Source: Hahellaceae bacterium
GTDB lineage: Bacteria > Pseudomonadota > Gammaproteobacteria > Pseudomonadales > Oleiphilaceae
DNA length: 64,000 bases
Direction of reading: 5' to 3'
Assembly: GCA_024234575.1 (NCBI GenBank)
Contig: JACKOB010000004.1
Span: forward strand, 124,001-188,000
Under the pieces are notes generated by a model that worked only from the letters and a program-made list of their open reading frames with translations, was not told the DNA's origin and did not search any database. This document shows, piece after piece, positions 17,796-27,273 of the stretch (its first letter is position 1; the number at the start of each line of letters is the position of its first letter). Both the position numbers and the translations under genes were made by a program.

Positions 17796-19078
17796 GCAAC
17801 GATGAAATTATGCCTGCGGAAGCGGTTAAACATACCGTTGCCCGATTAACCTATCCTGGCGGTGCGTTTGCTGTCGACGAGGAGGTCTACCTGGACCGGC
17901 CCTTCTCTGCGCAGAGCAAAGCTTTTATCAGTCAGCTAAGCCATAGGTTGATGGAGTCTGCCTCTGGTGAATTTTCTAACGACTTGATGGCCTTGGGATT
18001 TTGGTTCCGGGACGCCGCCGTGAATCAGTTACAGGCAGAGCAAGAGAAAGAAACTCAGGCGCTGTTAAAACCAGTGGGTGTGGTGTTTCAGGTGGCACCG
18101 GGAAATGTCGAAACGCTGTTTTTATATTGTGGGTTGTTATCTCTATTACTCGGTAATTTTACCCTGATTCGAGTGAGTCGGCGGCGTAATCGGCTGTTTG
18201 ACAAGTTGTTGGGGCTGCTCAATGAGTTACTTTCCCTGCCGGTTTTTAGTAGCATCTGCCAACGGTGGCAGCTAATTGATTGTGATCATAGTGATCCGAC
18301 CATCGGGCAAATTTCAGCAGGCTGTGATTTAAGAATTTTGTGGGGAAGTGATGCAACCATTCAGGCACTTCGCCAGATACCTTTGAAACCTTCAGCGAAA
18401 GATCTCAGTTTTGCCGCACGTTGCTCGCTTGCGGTGATCTCGGTTGCCGCAGTGCAGCAGGCTGTCAGTGATGATAGTCCAACCTATCAACGCCTTATAG
18501 AGTACTTTTGCCGGGACGCATTCAGTTTGAAGCAGCAAGCCTGTACTTCCTGTCGCGCCGTTGTCTGGATTCTCGAAGGAGTAGATGCACAGTCCTGTGC
18601 GGCAGAAGTCATTGAACGATTCTGGGTAGACGTTTGTAAATATTGTCTGCGCCATGGAATTAACTTTGCAGGGGTTGAACTTGTGCAACGCGTAACGGCC
18701 CGACAGGCAATGGCTATAGTCTGTGAGAATGACTGCCAAGTGTTGTCTGGTGAAAATGTGTTGTTTGAGCGACTGCAGGTGAGCGAGTTGTCGTCCACAC
18801 TGATGGCACAACATGCAGGCTGCGGTCTTTTTCTGGAAACGGCCATTAAGGATATGTGCTCCTTTGTTTTACCTGATGCGATGGGCGTGCAGACGCTCGG
18901 CTACTGGGGTTTGAGCAAGGCGCAAATTTCTGCCTGGCTTCAAGATGCCCTCAAGCGAGCGCCGATGCGAGCAGTACCTGCGCGGACAGTCCCGCTTGGC
19001 CAAATGAATCAATTTGAGCGGGTTTGGGACGGCTATGATTTATGTCGAGAGTTAACCTGCCAAATGGTAATAGGTTAG
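17792..19078 (+). CDS. LuxC-like acyl reductase
   Basis: 428 aa. The pattern LLKPVGVVFQVAPGNVETLF near residue 92 is the NADPH-binding aldehyde-dehydrogenase-like start of the LuxC family, and LKQQACTSCR puts a candidate acyl-accepting Cys at 251. LuxC reduces an activated acyl group to an aldehyde. With the LuxE homologue just upstream (4-base overlap) it forms a two-protein acid reductase. Within a nonulosonic-acid operon the product is more likely an aldehyde or acyl group for a glycan than a luciferase substrate. That role is inference only. Confidence 0.85.
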   Translation: MSNDEIMPAEAVKHTVARLTYPGGAFAVDEEVYLDRPFSAQSKAFISQLSHRLMESASGEFSNDLMALGFWFRDAAVNQLQAEQEKETQALLKPVGVVFQVAPGNVETLFLYCGLLSLLLGNFTLIRVSRRRNRLFDKLLGLLNELLSLPVFSSICQRWQLIDCDHSDPTIGQISAGCDLRILWGSDATIQALRQIPLKPSAKDLSFAARCSLAVISVAAVQQAVSDDSPTYQRLIEYFCRDAFSLKQQACTSCRAVVWILEGVDAQSCAAEVIERFWVDVCKYCLRHGINFAGVELVQRVTARQAMAIVCENDCQVLSGENVLFERLQVSELSSTLMAQHAGCGLFLETAIKDMCSFVLPDAMGVQTLGYWGLSKAQISAWLQDALKRAPMRAVPARTVPLGQMNQFERVWDGYDLCRELTCQMVIG

Positions 19079-19104
19079 AAATGAATCGATCTCCCGGAGT
19101 CGGT

Positions 19105-20064
19105 ATGAAGGTCAGTGTCGTCATTCCATGCTATAACCTGGGGCAATACATTGTGGAATGTCTCGACAGTATATTAAGACAGCAGACAGACTTCGATTTC
19201 GAAGTTATCGTTCGGGACGACGCCTCGTCTGATCACAGCCAGGCTGTTCTTGGCAAATATCTGGCCGGACTGTCTAAAAAGGATTCGACCAGACTCAAGT
19301 TGCTTCTTGGTACCTTCAACCTGGGTTTGGTGGGGAACCTAGCCGAAATTTTTACACATTGCCAGGGCGAATATATCGCTTACCTGGATGGTGATGATGT
19401 TGCTTTGCCTGGCAAACTGCAAAAGCAAGTCGATTATCTGGATCGGCATCCCGACTGCGCTATTGTCTATCATGAGTCGGAGGTCTTCGACAGTGATACC
19501 GGCAATATCAGGGGGGCTTATAGTCGGGATTTTTACAACGCAAAGTATATACCTGCACAGGCTCACATCTCTGATTTGGTGAAATATGGAACTTTTCTGC
19601 AGGCCAGTGCGGTGATGTATCGCCGACATCAACATCTGGAAAAAATTCTGGACCCGGCGATCCAGATCATCGTGGATTACCCCATGCATATGTTCAATGC
19701 GTATTTCGCGCAGGGATCTATTGATCGTATGGATGAGGTTTTAGGGAAGTATCGTGTTCACCCGCAGAGTTTTGGTGCGCAAACCGGCCGCTCAGCTGAG
19801 CGTCGCGAGCGTGTTCTCAGCGAACTCTGCCGGGCTTGTGATAATGCATTGTCCATGGGGGTAGCTGAAGCTGACGTGCGTGCGGGTAAATGGCATTTTA
19901 CTTACGCTGCAGCCCTGTATTTTTTGCGTATGGGAGAAGTAGAGCGATTCTTGAAGCATATCGAAGCTTCCACCGATGAGCAGTGGTTTTTTGATGAAAA
20001 GCACAGACTTGTTTACGAGCACCGAACGCATCCAGCCGAGATCATTGCCCGGGTATTCTCATGA
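19105..20064 (+). CDS. Family 2 glycosyltransferase
   Basis: About 319 aa from the ATG at 19105, chosen because MKVSVVIPCYNLGQYI is the usual GT2 start and GGAG lies 5 bases upstream; the frame stays open to 19042 inside luxC. VIVRDDASSDHSQ and AYLDGDDVALPGK give the nucleotide-binding Asp and the DxD-like metal site of GT-A enzymes. A tail of about 80 helical residues follows. It would transfer a sugar from a nucleotide donor to a growing glycan in the cytoplasm. The 4-base overlap with glf suggests both are made together. Confidence 0.85.
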   Translation: MKVSVVIPCYNLGQYIVECLDSILRQQTDFDFEVIVRDDASSDHSQAVLGKYLAGLSKKDSTRLKLLLGTFNLGLVGNLAEIFTHCQGEYIAYLDGDDVALPGKLQKQVDYLDRHPDCAIVYHESEVFDSDTGNIRGAYSRDFYNAKYIPAQAHISDLVKYGTFLQASAVMYRRHQHLEKILDPAIQIIVDYPMHMFNAYFAQGSIDRMDEVLGKYRVHPQSFGAQTGRSAERRERVLSELCRACDNALSMGVAEADVRAGKWHFTYAAALYFLRMGEVERFLKHIEASTDEQWFFDEKHRLVYEHRTHPAEIIARVFS

Positions 20065-21269
20065 CTGGCGTGTTCGGGACAGACCTGCTTAACACTGTCG
20101 ATGCCTACGATCTGGTCGTTGTTGGTGCCGGCCTTTCGGGAGCGGTGATAGCACAGCAGCTCGCGCAGCAGGGTAAAACCGTACTGGTGGTCGAACAAAG
20201 AAATCATGTTGCAGGCAATTGCTTTGATTATGTCAATGAGTACGGTGTCTGCGTGCATCAGTATGGGCCGCATTTGTTTCACACTGATAATGAAACTGTG
20301 TGGGATTATCTGTCTACTTTTACTGAATGGCATCCCTATGAACACCGGGTACTCGCTGATATAGACAACCGTTTGGGTCCGATTCCGTTTAATTTAAACT
20401 CTCTTGAGTGCTGGTTTAACCCCGAAGTTGCCGAACGGTTGGCGAAGCTGTTGATTGATACGTATGGTTTTGGCACCGAGATTCCGATTATGGTCTTACG
20501 ACAATCGGAAGCACAAGGGTTGCGGGAGTTAGCCGAATTTGTTTACCACAAGTTATTTTTGAACTATACGGTCAAACAGTGGGGCGTGACGCCGGAGCAG
20601 ATTTCGCCTGAGGTGGTGGCCAGAGTCCCCGTCAGGATTAGTTATGACGACCGCTACTTTAAAGATCGCTTTCAGGCAGTGCCGGTGGCGGGTTACACAG
20701 AAATGATCAAAACGATTCTGGATCACCCCAATATAACATTGGTGTTGGCTACGGATGCGCGACCATTTGTTGGTTTTGATAAGGCTAGCGGCAATATCTT
20801 GTGGTGCAACAAGGTTTATCTGGGCAGGCTGATTTACACAGGTATGCTGGATGAGTTATTTGACTATTGCTATGGGCAGCTTTCCTATCGTTCTTTACAG
20901 TTTCAGTTTCAAACCCTGGGGCAAAGCGAATACCAGCCTGCGACGACAGTTAATTATCCCAATCACCCCGCGATGACCCGAGTCACAGAGTTTAAGCATA
21001 TTCTCGGCTTGCAACCAGCATCTACGACTATCGTGACAGAATATCCGCGAGATTATATTCGCGATGGAGATGAAAAAAACATTCCTTATTATCCGATGTT
21101 AAATGCCGAAAATATGTCCCGGTACAACCAGTATAAAACTCTTGCGTCTGCGTTCTCCAGGTTTTATCCCGTAGGACGGTTGGCGGAATACCGATATTAC
21201 GATATGGATGATGCGGTTGCCAATGCGCTTCTGGTGGCCGAAAATTTATTGGCGGAATACCAGACATGA
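20061..21269 (+). CDS. glf: UDP-galactopyranose mutase
   Basis: 402 aa. N-terminal FAD site LVVVGAGLSGAVIAQQLA, then VEQRNHVAGNCFDY and QYGPHLFHTDNE, the hallmark of Glf; KQWGVTPEQI and RYYDMDDAVANAL near the end also match. It converts UDP-galactopyranose to UDP-galactofuranose with reduced FAD. This implies that the glycan contains galactofuranose, transferred by one of the flanking GT2 or GT4 enzymes. It overlaps both neighbours by 4 bases. Confidence 0.93.
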   Translation: MTGVFGTDLLNTVDAYDLVVVGAGLSGAVIAQQLAQQGKTVLVVEQRNHVAGNCFDYVNEYGVCVHQYGPHLFHTDNETVWDYLSTFTEWHPYEHRVLADIDNRLGPIPFNLNSLECWFNPEVAERLAKLLIDTYGFGTEIPIMVLRQSEAQGLRELAEFVYHKLFLNYTVKQWGVTPEQISPEVVARVPVRISYDDRYFKDRFQAVPVAGYTEMIKTILDHPNITLVLATDARPFVGFDKASGNILWCNKVYLGRLIYTGMLDELFDYCYGQLSYRSLQFQFQTLGQSEYQPATTVNYPNHPAMTRVTEFKHILGLQPASTTIVTEYPRDYIRDGDEKNIPYYPMLNAENMSRYNQYKTLASAFSRFYPVGRLAEYRYYDMDDAVANALLVAENLLAEYQT

Positions 21270-22267
21270 AAGTAAATCTACCCGCCGTTTCAGTAGTTAT
21301 GCCTGTTTATAATGCAGCAGCTTTTCTGGTAGAGAGTGTTGAAAGCATCCTTGCGCAAACTCTGAATGATTTCGAGTTTATCGTCATAGATGATGGTTCG
21401 AGTGATGCAAGCTTGGATATCCTGAAAGAATATGAGAAGGCAGATCACCGGATCAGGCTGCTGCATCAGAAAAACAGCGGGGTGGTGGCGACGCTTAATC
21501 ACGGTATCAGGTTAGCAACGGGTCGATATATTGCCCGTATGGATGCGGATGATATTAGCCTGCCTGAGCGCTTGGCCTTGCAAGTTGAGTTGATGGACGA
21601 TGACCCGCGAATAGGAGTTTCCGGGGGGTGGGTGCAATTATTTGGGGCTAAAAATGAAGTCTGGCATCATCGACGGGAAGATAATTTCATCCGCAATATG
21701 CTGTTGTTCAAAACCAGTGGCTTTTCCCACAGTACCGTGATTGCAAGAAGAGAGTTGCTGCAGGCTTATCCCTACGACCATATCTATCCCCACGTTGAGG
21801 ATACAGGCTGCTGGGTACGAATCGCCTTACAGGCGAATTGCAGGTTTGCCAATCTTCCGCAAGTATTGGTCAAATACCGGGTGCATCAGGGGCAGGTGAG
21901 CGAAATCTATCGGAAATGCCAGTTACAGAGCTACCAAACGATTATCCGAGATTATATTGTCGGCTTGGGCGGCAAAATCAATGATGAAGAGCTTCGCTTA
22001 CATATGTCTCTGTGTGAACAGTCGAAGGGATGGACTGCGGCTAACCTGGATGCAGCTGGTAGTTGGCTAACAAAATTGACTAAAATGATTCAGCACAGGC
22101 TGCCTGACCATCACGACTGTTTTCAGGAAAAGTGGTTGAATCTGTGCCTGTCGAATAGAAATTTCGATGAAATTGAACAAGTGTATGCCGCTTACCGTTT
22201 TACTGAATCAGATCATTGTCTGATCAAGGAGCGCCTATTTCTGCAGGCGGCGGAGGCTGGTGAGTGA
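21266..22267 (+). CDS. Family 2 glycosyltransferase
   Basis: 333 aa. The N-terminus AVSVVMPVYNAAAFLVESV, then FIVIDDGSSDASLDIL and IARMDADDISLPERL, is a complete GT-A family 2 catalytic domain with its DxD motif. The C-terminal third is helical and variable. It sits directly after glf with a 4-base overlap, so it is a good candidate for a galactofuranosyltransferase, though sequence alone does not fix the donor. Its stop overlaps the GTG start of the next gene. Confidence 0.87.
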   Translation: MKVNLPAVSVVMPVYNAAAFLVESVESILAQTLNDFEFIVIDDGSSDASLDILKEYEKADHRIRLLHQKNSGVVATLNHGIRLATGRYIARMDADDISLPERLALQVELMDDDPRIGVSGGWVQLFGAKNEVWHHRREDNFIRNMLLFKTSGFSHSTVIARRELLQAYPYDHIYPHVEDTGCWVRIALQANCRFANLPQVLVKYRVHQGQVSEIYRKCQLQSYQTIIRDYIVGLGGKINDEELRLHMSLCEQSKGWTAANLDAAGSWLTKLTKMIQHRLPDHHDCFQEKWLNLCLSNRNFDEIEQVYAAYRFTESDHCLIKERLFLQAAEAGE

Positions 22268-23391
22268 AGCGTTTATTGCTTATTAATGATGTCAATGAAC
22301 ATACGCAAGCGATGCGTGGGGTTTACGTGAAATTGCTGGGGCAGGCGAAAGCCCTTTCTAAGCTTGGTTTTGTCGTTGATGTGTTGCACATGAGCCTCGC
22401 ACAGATGCTGATACAACAGTGGTGTGACGGTGAACAGGTTTCCTCAAGCGTGGTTGTTGATGATATCAATTGTCGCGATCAGTCATTTTTTTTATTGGCG
22501 CGTGAAGTAGTTGCCCACTGCGAGTACGATGTTATTTTTACGCGCTATGTGCCCATGCTGAAGTCAGATGACTTTTTACGTTTGATGATCTGTGCCGGCG
22601 AAACCAAGGCGAAAAATGTCATTGAGTTTCCGACGATGCCTTACGATCAAGAACATATGGGCAATCCGAATGGCTTGAAAAATGATCTCAGGCTGAGAAA
22701 GCTGCTGCAATCACATGTAGACGGTTGCCTGACTTCGTCCATGGATAACGATGTGTTTGGCATTCCTGCCTTCCATTTTAGCAATAAAATTGACGTTGAT
22801 AATTTTGTGATGTCCTCCGCCCTGTACTCAGCTAAAACAACAGAAATTCATATGATCGCTGTGGCTATGTTCTCATTTTGGCACGGTTATGATCGTCTGC
22901 TCGAAGGGCTGGCATTCGCATCCCCTGAAATCAAAAATAGAATACGTCTACATTTTGTCGGTATTGGCCCCGAAAAACAGAGGCTAGAGGCATTGGCGAT
23001 GCAATGGGGTATCGGCTCTCATGTGGTTTTTTACGGTATGCTATCAGGGGCGCCGTTGGATAATCTTTATGCGCAATGCCATGTGGGGGTGGGTGCTTTA
23101 GGGTTGCACCGCAAGCATCTTTTCTCTGACAGTAGCCTCAAGCATCGGGAGTACTGTGCCCGGGGGCTGCCATTCGTTCGTTCGGGCGATGATATCGATT
23201 TTGACCAGGCACCGTTTAATCTTCTGGTTCCGGGCAACGATCTGCCCATTAATATTGACAAGGTTGCCAGTTTTCTGGAGTCGCTTTCTGCAGAAAGAGT
23301 AGATTACCGAGAGATAATTAGGGCGTATGCGCTAAAACATTTATCTTGGGAAGATGAATTTCGCCGATTGGCCCACGTGTTTAAAAGGTAA
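22264..23391 (+). CDS. Family 4-type (GT-B) glycosyltransferase
   Basis: 375 aa from a GTG at 22264 that overlaps the previous stop (GTGA). The C-terminal donor domain is recognisable: IRLHFVGIGPEKQRLEALA, HVVFYGMLSGAPLDNLYAQCHVGVGAL and a conserved HREYCARGLPFV stretch. The N-terminal lobe is diverged. Last gene of the long pse-glf operon; 18 bases later the convergent formyltransferase gene ends. No clear terminator hairpin lies between them, so run-through in both directions is possible. Confidence 0.82.
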   Translation: MKRLLLINDVNEHTQAMRGVYVKLLGQAKALSKLGFVVDVLHMSLAQMLIQQWCDGEQVSSSVVVDDINCRDQSFFLLAREVVAHCEYDVIFTRYVPMLKSDDFLRLMICAGETKAKNVIEFPTMPYDQEHMGNPNGLKNDLRLRKLLQSHVDGCLTSSMDNDVFGIPAFHFSNKIDVDNFVMSSALYSAKTTEIHMIAVAMFSFWHGYDRLLEGLAFASPEIKNRIRLHFVGIGPEKQRLEALAMQWGIGSHVVFYGMLSGAPLDNLYAQCHVGVGALGLHRKHLFSDSSLKHREYCARGLPFVRSGDDIDFDQAPFNLLVPGNDLPINIDKVASFLESLSAERVDYREIIRAYALKHLSWEDEFRRLAHVFKR

Positions 23392-23409
23392 ATTGCCCCC
23401 CTGACTTAT

Positions 23410-24393
23410 TTATGGCAAATCGTAGCCACCGGCAGCGTTCACTGGAAAGCATCTTATCTCCTGTTCCGGGCTGCTCAGTAGCATACCCGTTATTACAGGT
23501 TCACAGTACAGAAAGTCGTGGACGATCAATAAACCACCGTTGACCCTGACTAAAAATTTTTGTCCCGGAAATACTGCGACGACCCTGCCCGGCTTGGATT
23601 GAGTGAATCCATGTTCTGCAATGTCTGTTTCGAAAATTTCTGCGCGCAACAGTGTGATTTTCTTGCGATTGATGTAACTGAAAGCGCCATTGAACGGCGG
23701 TGCGACTGCCCGGATGAATCGATGCAGAAAATGTATGTCGCGTCGCCAATCAATAATACTGTCTGCCGGAGATCGCTTGGGATAGTAGGTTGGTGGCAGG
23801 TCGGCCTGCTTGCTCAGTGAAAACTTGCCTTCCAGTAATGGATTGATATTCTTCAGAATCAGCTGGCTCATTGCCAGAGTGTTTTTGAAATGCAATGTTT
23901 CAGCGGTATCGGCGGATTGTATGCTGAAAACGTGCGTATCCAGAATGTCACCTGAATCTATGCCGGCGTCATAGCGAAACAGATTGGTAAAAAAATGGGT
24001 TTTCCCTTCAATGAGAGACCAGTTCATGGGGGATCTACCTCTGCCTACAGGCAGGTTTTGTGCGCTGCCGTGCATGCCGAAAGCGCCGAGGCGAAATCCC
24101 TGCAGGATCGACTTGGGAAGAAGGCGTTGCCAACCATTAACGAACGCAATATCGATCTGGAATTGACGGATAGTCTCTTGATCAGCGGCATCATTCAAAT
24201 GATAGGTGTTGGCCTGATAAAGCCTAATTCCTCTATTTTGGCAGGCATCGCTCAAGTCAAGATAATCGGCCACTTCATTTTTTGCAGCAAGCTCCGGTGT
24301 AATTGTGATAACAACGTTGATGCGCATCTTCGTCATCAGAGCATCAAGCAAAAATAAAGTTGTTGTTTTGCATCCGAATAGGGCTAGCTTCAA
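23410..24393 (-). CDS. Formyltransferase-like sugar N-formyltransferase
   Basis: 327 aa. It has the N10-formyltetrahydrofolate-dependent formyltransferase fold: IDIAFVNGWQRLLP, then LGAFGMHGSAQNLPVGRGRSP with the catalytic-type His, then YDAGIDSGDIL with the conserved Asp. The Asn usually two residues before the His reads Gly here. The start is TTG at 24393 with AGAG upstream. Enzymes of this kind formylate 3- or 4-amino sugars. As last gene of the wbpB-wbpE-wbpD operon it probably formylates the amine made by WbpE, or competes with WbpD. A translation-initiation Fmt role is unlikely because of the location. Confidence 0.8.
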   Translation of the reverse strand: MKLALFGCKTTTLFLLDALMTKMRINVVITITPELAAKNEVADYLDLSDACQNRGIRLYQANTYHLNDAADQETIRQFQIDIAFVNGWQRLLPKSILQGFRLGAFGMHGSAQNLPVGRGRSPMNWSLIEGKTHFFTNLFRYDAGIDSGDILDTHVFSIQSADTAETLHFKNTLAMSQLILKNINPLLEGKFSLSKQADLPPTYYPKRSPADSIIDWRRDIHFLHRFIRAVAPPFNGAFSYINRKKITLLRAEIFETDIAEHGFTQSKPGRVVAVFPGQKFLVRVNGGLLIVHDFLYCEPVITGMLLSSPEQEIRCFPVNAAGGYDLP

Positions 24394-24442
24394 GGCGTGT
24401 GATCTCTTTTAAAATTCAGGGGTAGTCATGTTGAATGGTCAG

Positions 24443-25024
24443 TCATTCTTCAACAGATAGTGTGTTGTTGCGCAACTGGTAACGCAGTTGCGTGTGGGGG
24501 CAAATTGCGCTTGCCTCTCCGACCAGAGGTATGTCAAGTTGTTCTCCGTACTCGCTCATCCAGCCGATTTGTATGGCGGGAACCCCTACGACCAGAGCAT
24601 AGTCAGGGACGTTTTTATTCACCACGGCACCGGCAGCGATGAATGCGTAACGACCAACCTCTACACCGCAAACGATGGTCGCGTTTGCTCCAAGAGTTGA
24701 TCCTTTGCGGATGACCGTTTTACGATATTCGGATTTACGGCTGATGTAAGAGCGCGGGTTATAGACGTTGGTGAATACCACACTCGGTCCGCAAAAAACA
24801 TCGTCTTCAATTTCGACGCAGTCATAAACCGAAACATTGTTCTGAATTTTAACATTGTTACCGATGACTGCTTTGCTGCCGACATAGACATTTTGTCCCA
24901 ACGAACATTGCTGGCCTATGATGGCTCCGCTGGATACATGCGTCCAATGCCAGATGCGTGTGCCTGTACCGATGACCGCGCCCTCGTCAATAATGGCCGT
25001 CACGTGAATATCCTGGTTGTCCAT
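24443..25024 (-). CDS. wbpD: UDP-diaminohexuronate 3-N-acetyltransferase (WbpD-like)
   Basis: 193 aa from the ATG at 25024 with AGAGG 6 bases upstream. It has a left-handed beta-helix of hexapeptide repeats ([63 protein letters not shown]) and a closing [13 protein letters not shown]. The WHWTHV and FTNVYNPRS stretches are typical of WbpD/WlbB. It would acetylate the 3-amino group of UDP-GlcNAc3NA. No zinc tail, unlike the 2170 paralogue. It lies 32 bases after the wbpE stop. Confidence 0.87.
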   Translation of the reverse strand: MDNQDIHVTAIIDEGAVIGTGTRIWHWTHVSSGAIIGQQCSLGQNVYVGSKAVIGNNVKIQNNVSVYDCVEIEDDVFCGPSVVFTNVYNPRSYISRKSEYRKTVIRKGSTLGANATIVCGVEVGRYAFIAAGAVVNKNVPDYALVVGVPAIQIGWMSEYGEQLDIPLVGEASAICPHTQLRYQLRNNTLSVEE

Positions 25025-25056
25025 CAATGCCTCTTTTGTTCAGGTGCCAATTACGT

Positions 25057-26148
25057 TCAGGGTGAAAATAAAATATCGACGATCTCTTCCTGCTGCTCCC
25101 GGGTAAGGTAGGGGTGCATCGGCAGGCTTATCACCCGTTCTGCGGCTTTTTCAGCCTCTGGACAGGTGGCTTTAAGCTCCAGGTAGGGCGTTTGCAGGTG
25201 TATGGGTTTGGGGTAGTGAATGGCGGTTGGTACGCCTTTTGACTCAAGTTTTTGTTTTATGGTATCACGCTGTTCTGTTTGTATCGTGTATTGCGCGAAG
25301 ACGCTGGTGTTTTCCGCTTTGATACAAGTCGGGGTTATTTCATGAGTATTTCTTTTGCTGTTGATAAGCTGCGTATAGCGGCCACCGATTTCCATGCGGG
25401 CACTGACTTCCTCGGGGAAAATGGTCAACTTGGCCAATAGAATTGCGGCCTGCAGCGTATCCATACGGCCATTGATGCCAACCGCATCGTGGATATAGCG
25501 AGTAGTTTGGCCATGGATGCGAAGGCTTTTCACCGATTCGGCAATGCGCTCGTCATTGGTAAAAAGAGCGCCGCCGTCACCATAGCAACCCAGGGGTTTG
25601 GATGGAAAAAAGCTGGTGCATCCAATACTGGAAAGATTGCAGGATTTTTTGCCATGCTGTGTTGCGCCAAAACTTTGTGCACCGTCTTCGATAACCGAAA
25701 GTTGGTAGTGCTCAGCAATTTTATTAATGGTGCTAAAATCTGCGCACTGACCGTACAGACTGACCGGCATAATAGCTTTGGTTTTTGGTGTAATAGCCGG
25801 CACAATTCTCTGCGGGTCAATATTCAATGTATCTGGTTCTACATCCACAAAAACTGGAATAGCACCGAGCAGGGAGATCACTTCAGCGGTAGCAAAAAAA
25901 GAGAAAGGCGTGGTAATCACTTCATCACCCGGTTTTATGCCGGTGCTCATTAATGCTAGCAATAATGCATCCGTGCCGCTTGCGGTGGTGATACAGTATC
26001 TGGCACCACAAAATTCGCTGAGGGCTGTTTCCACTTGGGCGACTTCCGGCCCCATGATGAACTTGCCGTGCTCTAGAACCGTTTGGATATTCCGGTCAAT
26101 TTGGGCTTTTAGTTGCTGATACTGTTGTTTAAGATCAATAAATTCCAT
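25057..26148 (-). CDS. wbpE: UDP-2-acetamido-3-keto-hexuronate aminotransferase (WbpE-like)
   Basis: 363 aa DegT/DnrJ/EryC1 family. Visible motifs are ITTASGTDALLLALM, TTPFSFFATAEVISLLGA, VSLYGQCADF, IEDGAQSFGA and TSFFPSKPLGCYGDGGALF with the PLP Lys. The order and spacing match WbpE/WlbC, which transfers an amino group from glutamate to the 3-keto sugar made by WbpB. It sits between wbpB and wbpD, as in Pseudomonas O-antigen clusters. Only 14 bases separate it from wbpB. Confidence 0.9.
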   Translation of the reverse strand: MEFIDLKQQYQQLKAQIDRNIQTVLEHGKFIMGPEVAQVETALSEFCGARYCITTASGTDALLLALMSTGIKPGDEVITTPFSFFATAEVISLLGAIPVFVDVEPDTLNIDPQRIVPAITPKTKAIMPVSLYGQCADFSTINKIAEHYQLSVIEDGAQSFGATQHGKKSCNLSSIGCTSFFPSKPLGCYGDGGALFTNDERIAESVKSLRIHGQTTRYIHDAVGINGRMDTLQAAILLAKLTIFPEEVSARMEIGGRYTQLINSKRNTHEITPTCIKAENTSVFAQYTIQTEQRDTIKQKLESKGVPTAIHYPKPIHLQTPYLELKATCPEAEKAAERVISLPMHPYLTREQQEEIVDILFSP

Positions 26149-26162
26149 AAAACTGTATTTCT

Positions 26163-27179
26163 TCAGCCGTTAACCGCAGGGAGTCCTTGTTTTATCCGAA
26201 AGGACAAAGGATGGATGTCACTATTATTCTGCGCCAGTTTGACATTGCGGATATGGTGCACCATCTCTATCGCCGGTCTGGCCTGCTCTATGCCGAATCC
26301 GTTGCCCGCCAGAATATGCTGGTAGCTTAGAGTATGTAAGTCTGTAAAACCATCGGAAAATTCCACCTCTTCGCCGTTCACTTTAACAGATCGCCAGGTT
26401 CGGCCGTTCTGGGCTTCTGTATACAGTAAGTCCTGTTCATCAATCGAAAGAAACCATTTGACCCGTGCTTTCGGAAACTGAATAAAGCCTGAGGCTTTAT
26501 TCCATTCCCGCAGGTGCACTTTCGATTGGCTTGGTTTTCCAAAAAGCCATTGCAGCATATCAAAAAAGTGAATACCTATATTTGTGGTAACCCCTCCAGA
26601 TTTTACTTCGTCACCTTTCCATGATCGGGAGTACCAGTTGCCGCGGGAGGTTATATAGGTAAGTTCGATATCATGAACCGTGTTTGTCTGGTGCTCCAGT
26701 TGCTTCTTTAACTGCATGATCGTGGGATGCAGGCGGAGTTGCAATATGTTGTAGACTTTTCGGCCTGTGTACTCCGAAATTTCCTCGAGTCCATCCAGGT
26801 TCCAGGGGTTGAGCACCAGAGGTTTTTCGCAGATAGCATCAGCGCCGGAGCGTAGGGCAAATCTGACATGCGCATCATGCAAATAATTGGGGGAGCAGAT
26901 GGAGATATAATGGATTTCTCTTCCGCTGTTTTTTCGTCTGAGTTTTTCGATATGCCGATCAAAACGCTCAAACTCGTTAAAATAGAAAGCTTCAGGGAAA
27001 TAGCTGTCAAGAACTCCGACTGAGTCGTGGGGATCCATAACTGCCAGCAGGTGATGATTTATTTCTTTTATAGCTTTCATGTGTCGCGGGGCAATATAGC
27101 CCGCAGCACCAATCAGTGCGAAGTTGCGTTTTTTCATTATTTTAATGTGCTTTTTATTTGGTGAATATGAATTGAGCAT
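26163..27179 (-). CDS. wbpB: UDP-2-acetamido-2-deoxy-glucuronate dehydrogenase (WbpB-like)
   Basis: 338 aa. The core FALIGAAGYIAPRHMKAIK, ISICSPNYLHDAHVRFAL, CEKPLVLNPWNLD and TYITSRGNWYSRSWKGD matches what I remember of WbpB. The ATG at 27179 has GAGG 7 bases upstream; an inner ATG at 27137 lacks a ribosome site. The enzyme oxidises C3 of UDP-GlcNAcA with NAD, feeding WbpE and WbpD. WbpA, which makes UDP-GlcNAcA, is not in the window. It is expressed from a sigma-28 type promoter at 27274-27300, so it is probably under FliA control together with fliC. Confidence 0.9.
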   Translation of the reverse strand: MLNSYSPNKKHIKIMKKRNFALIGAAGYIAPRHMKAIKEINHHLLAVMDPHDSVGVLDSYFPEAFYFNEFERFDRHIEKLRRKNSGREIHYISICSPNYLHDAHVRFALRSGADAICEKPLVLNPWNLDGLEEISEYTGRKVYNILQLRLHPTIMQLKKQLEHQTNTVHDIELTYITSRGNWYSRSWKGDEVKSGGVTTNIGIHFFDMLQWLFGKPSQSKVHLREWNKASGFIQFPKARVKWFLSIDEQDLLYTEAQNGRTWRSVKVNGEEVEFSDGFTDLHTLSYQHILAGNGFGIEQARPAIEMVHHIRNVKLAQNNSDIHPLSFRIKQGLPAVNG

Positions 27180-27192
27180 TTCCTGACCTCAC

Positions 27193-27219
27193 TAAGGGGG
27201 GGAATAAGCTGGCCGATAA
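27193..27219 (+). promoter_or_regulatory. Sigma-28 (FliA) promoter for fliC
   Basis: TAAG at 27193-27196, a 15-base spacer, then a perfect GCCGATAA at 27212-27219. The enterobacterial FliA consensus is TAAA-N15-GCCGATAA, so only one core base differs. A start near 27226 would give fliC an untranslated leader of about 240 bases. The box also lies in the leader of the opposite wbpB transcript. Confidence 0.85.
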
Positions 27220-27273
27220 TACATCGTTATTGTTTAAAGCAAAACGGTTGCCATCTAAATGCATTTGATTGCT

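Noticed and set aside
25489..25953. 154-codon plus-strand frame inside wbpE
   Set aside because: It lies wholly antisense to a clear aminotransferase gene and has no domain signal.
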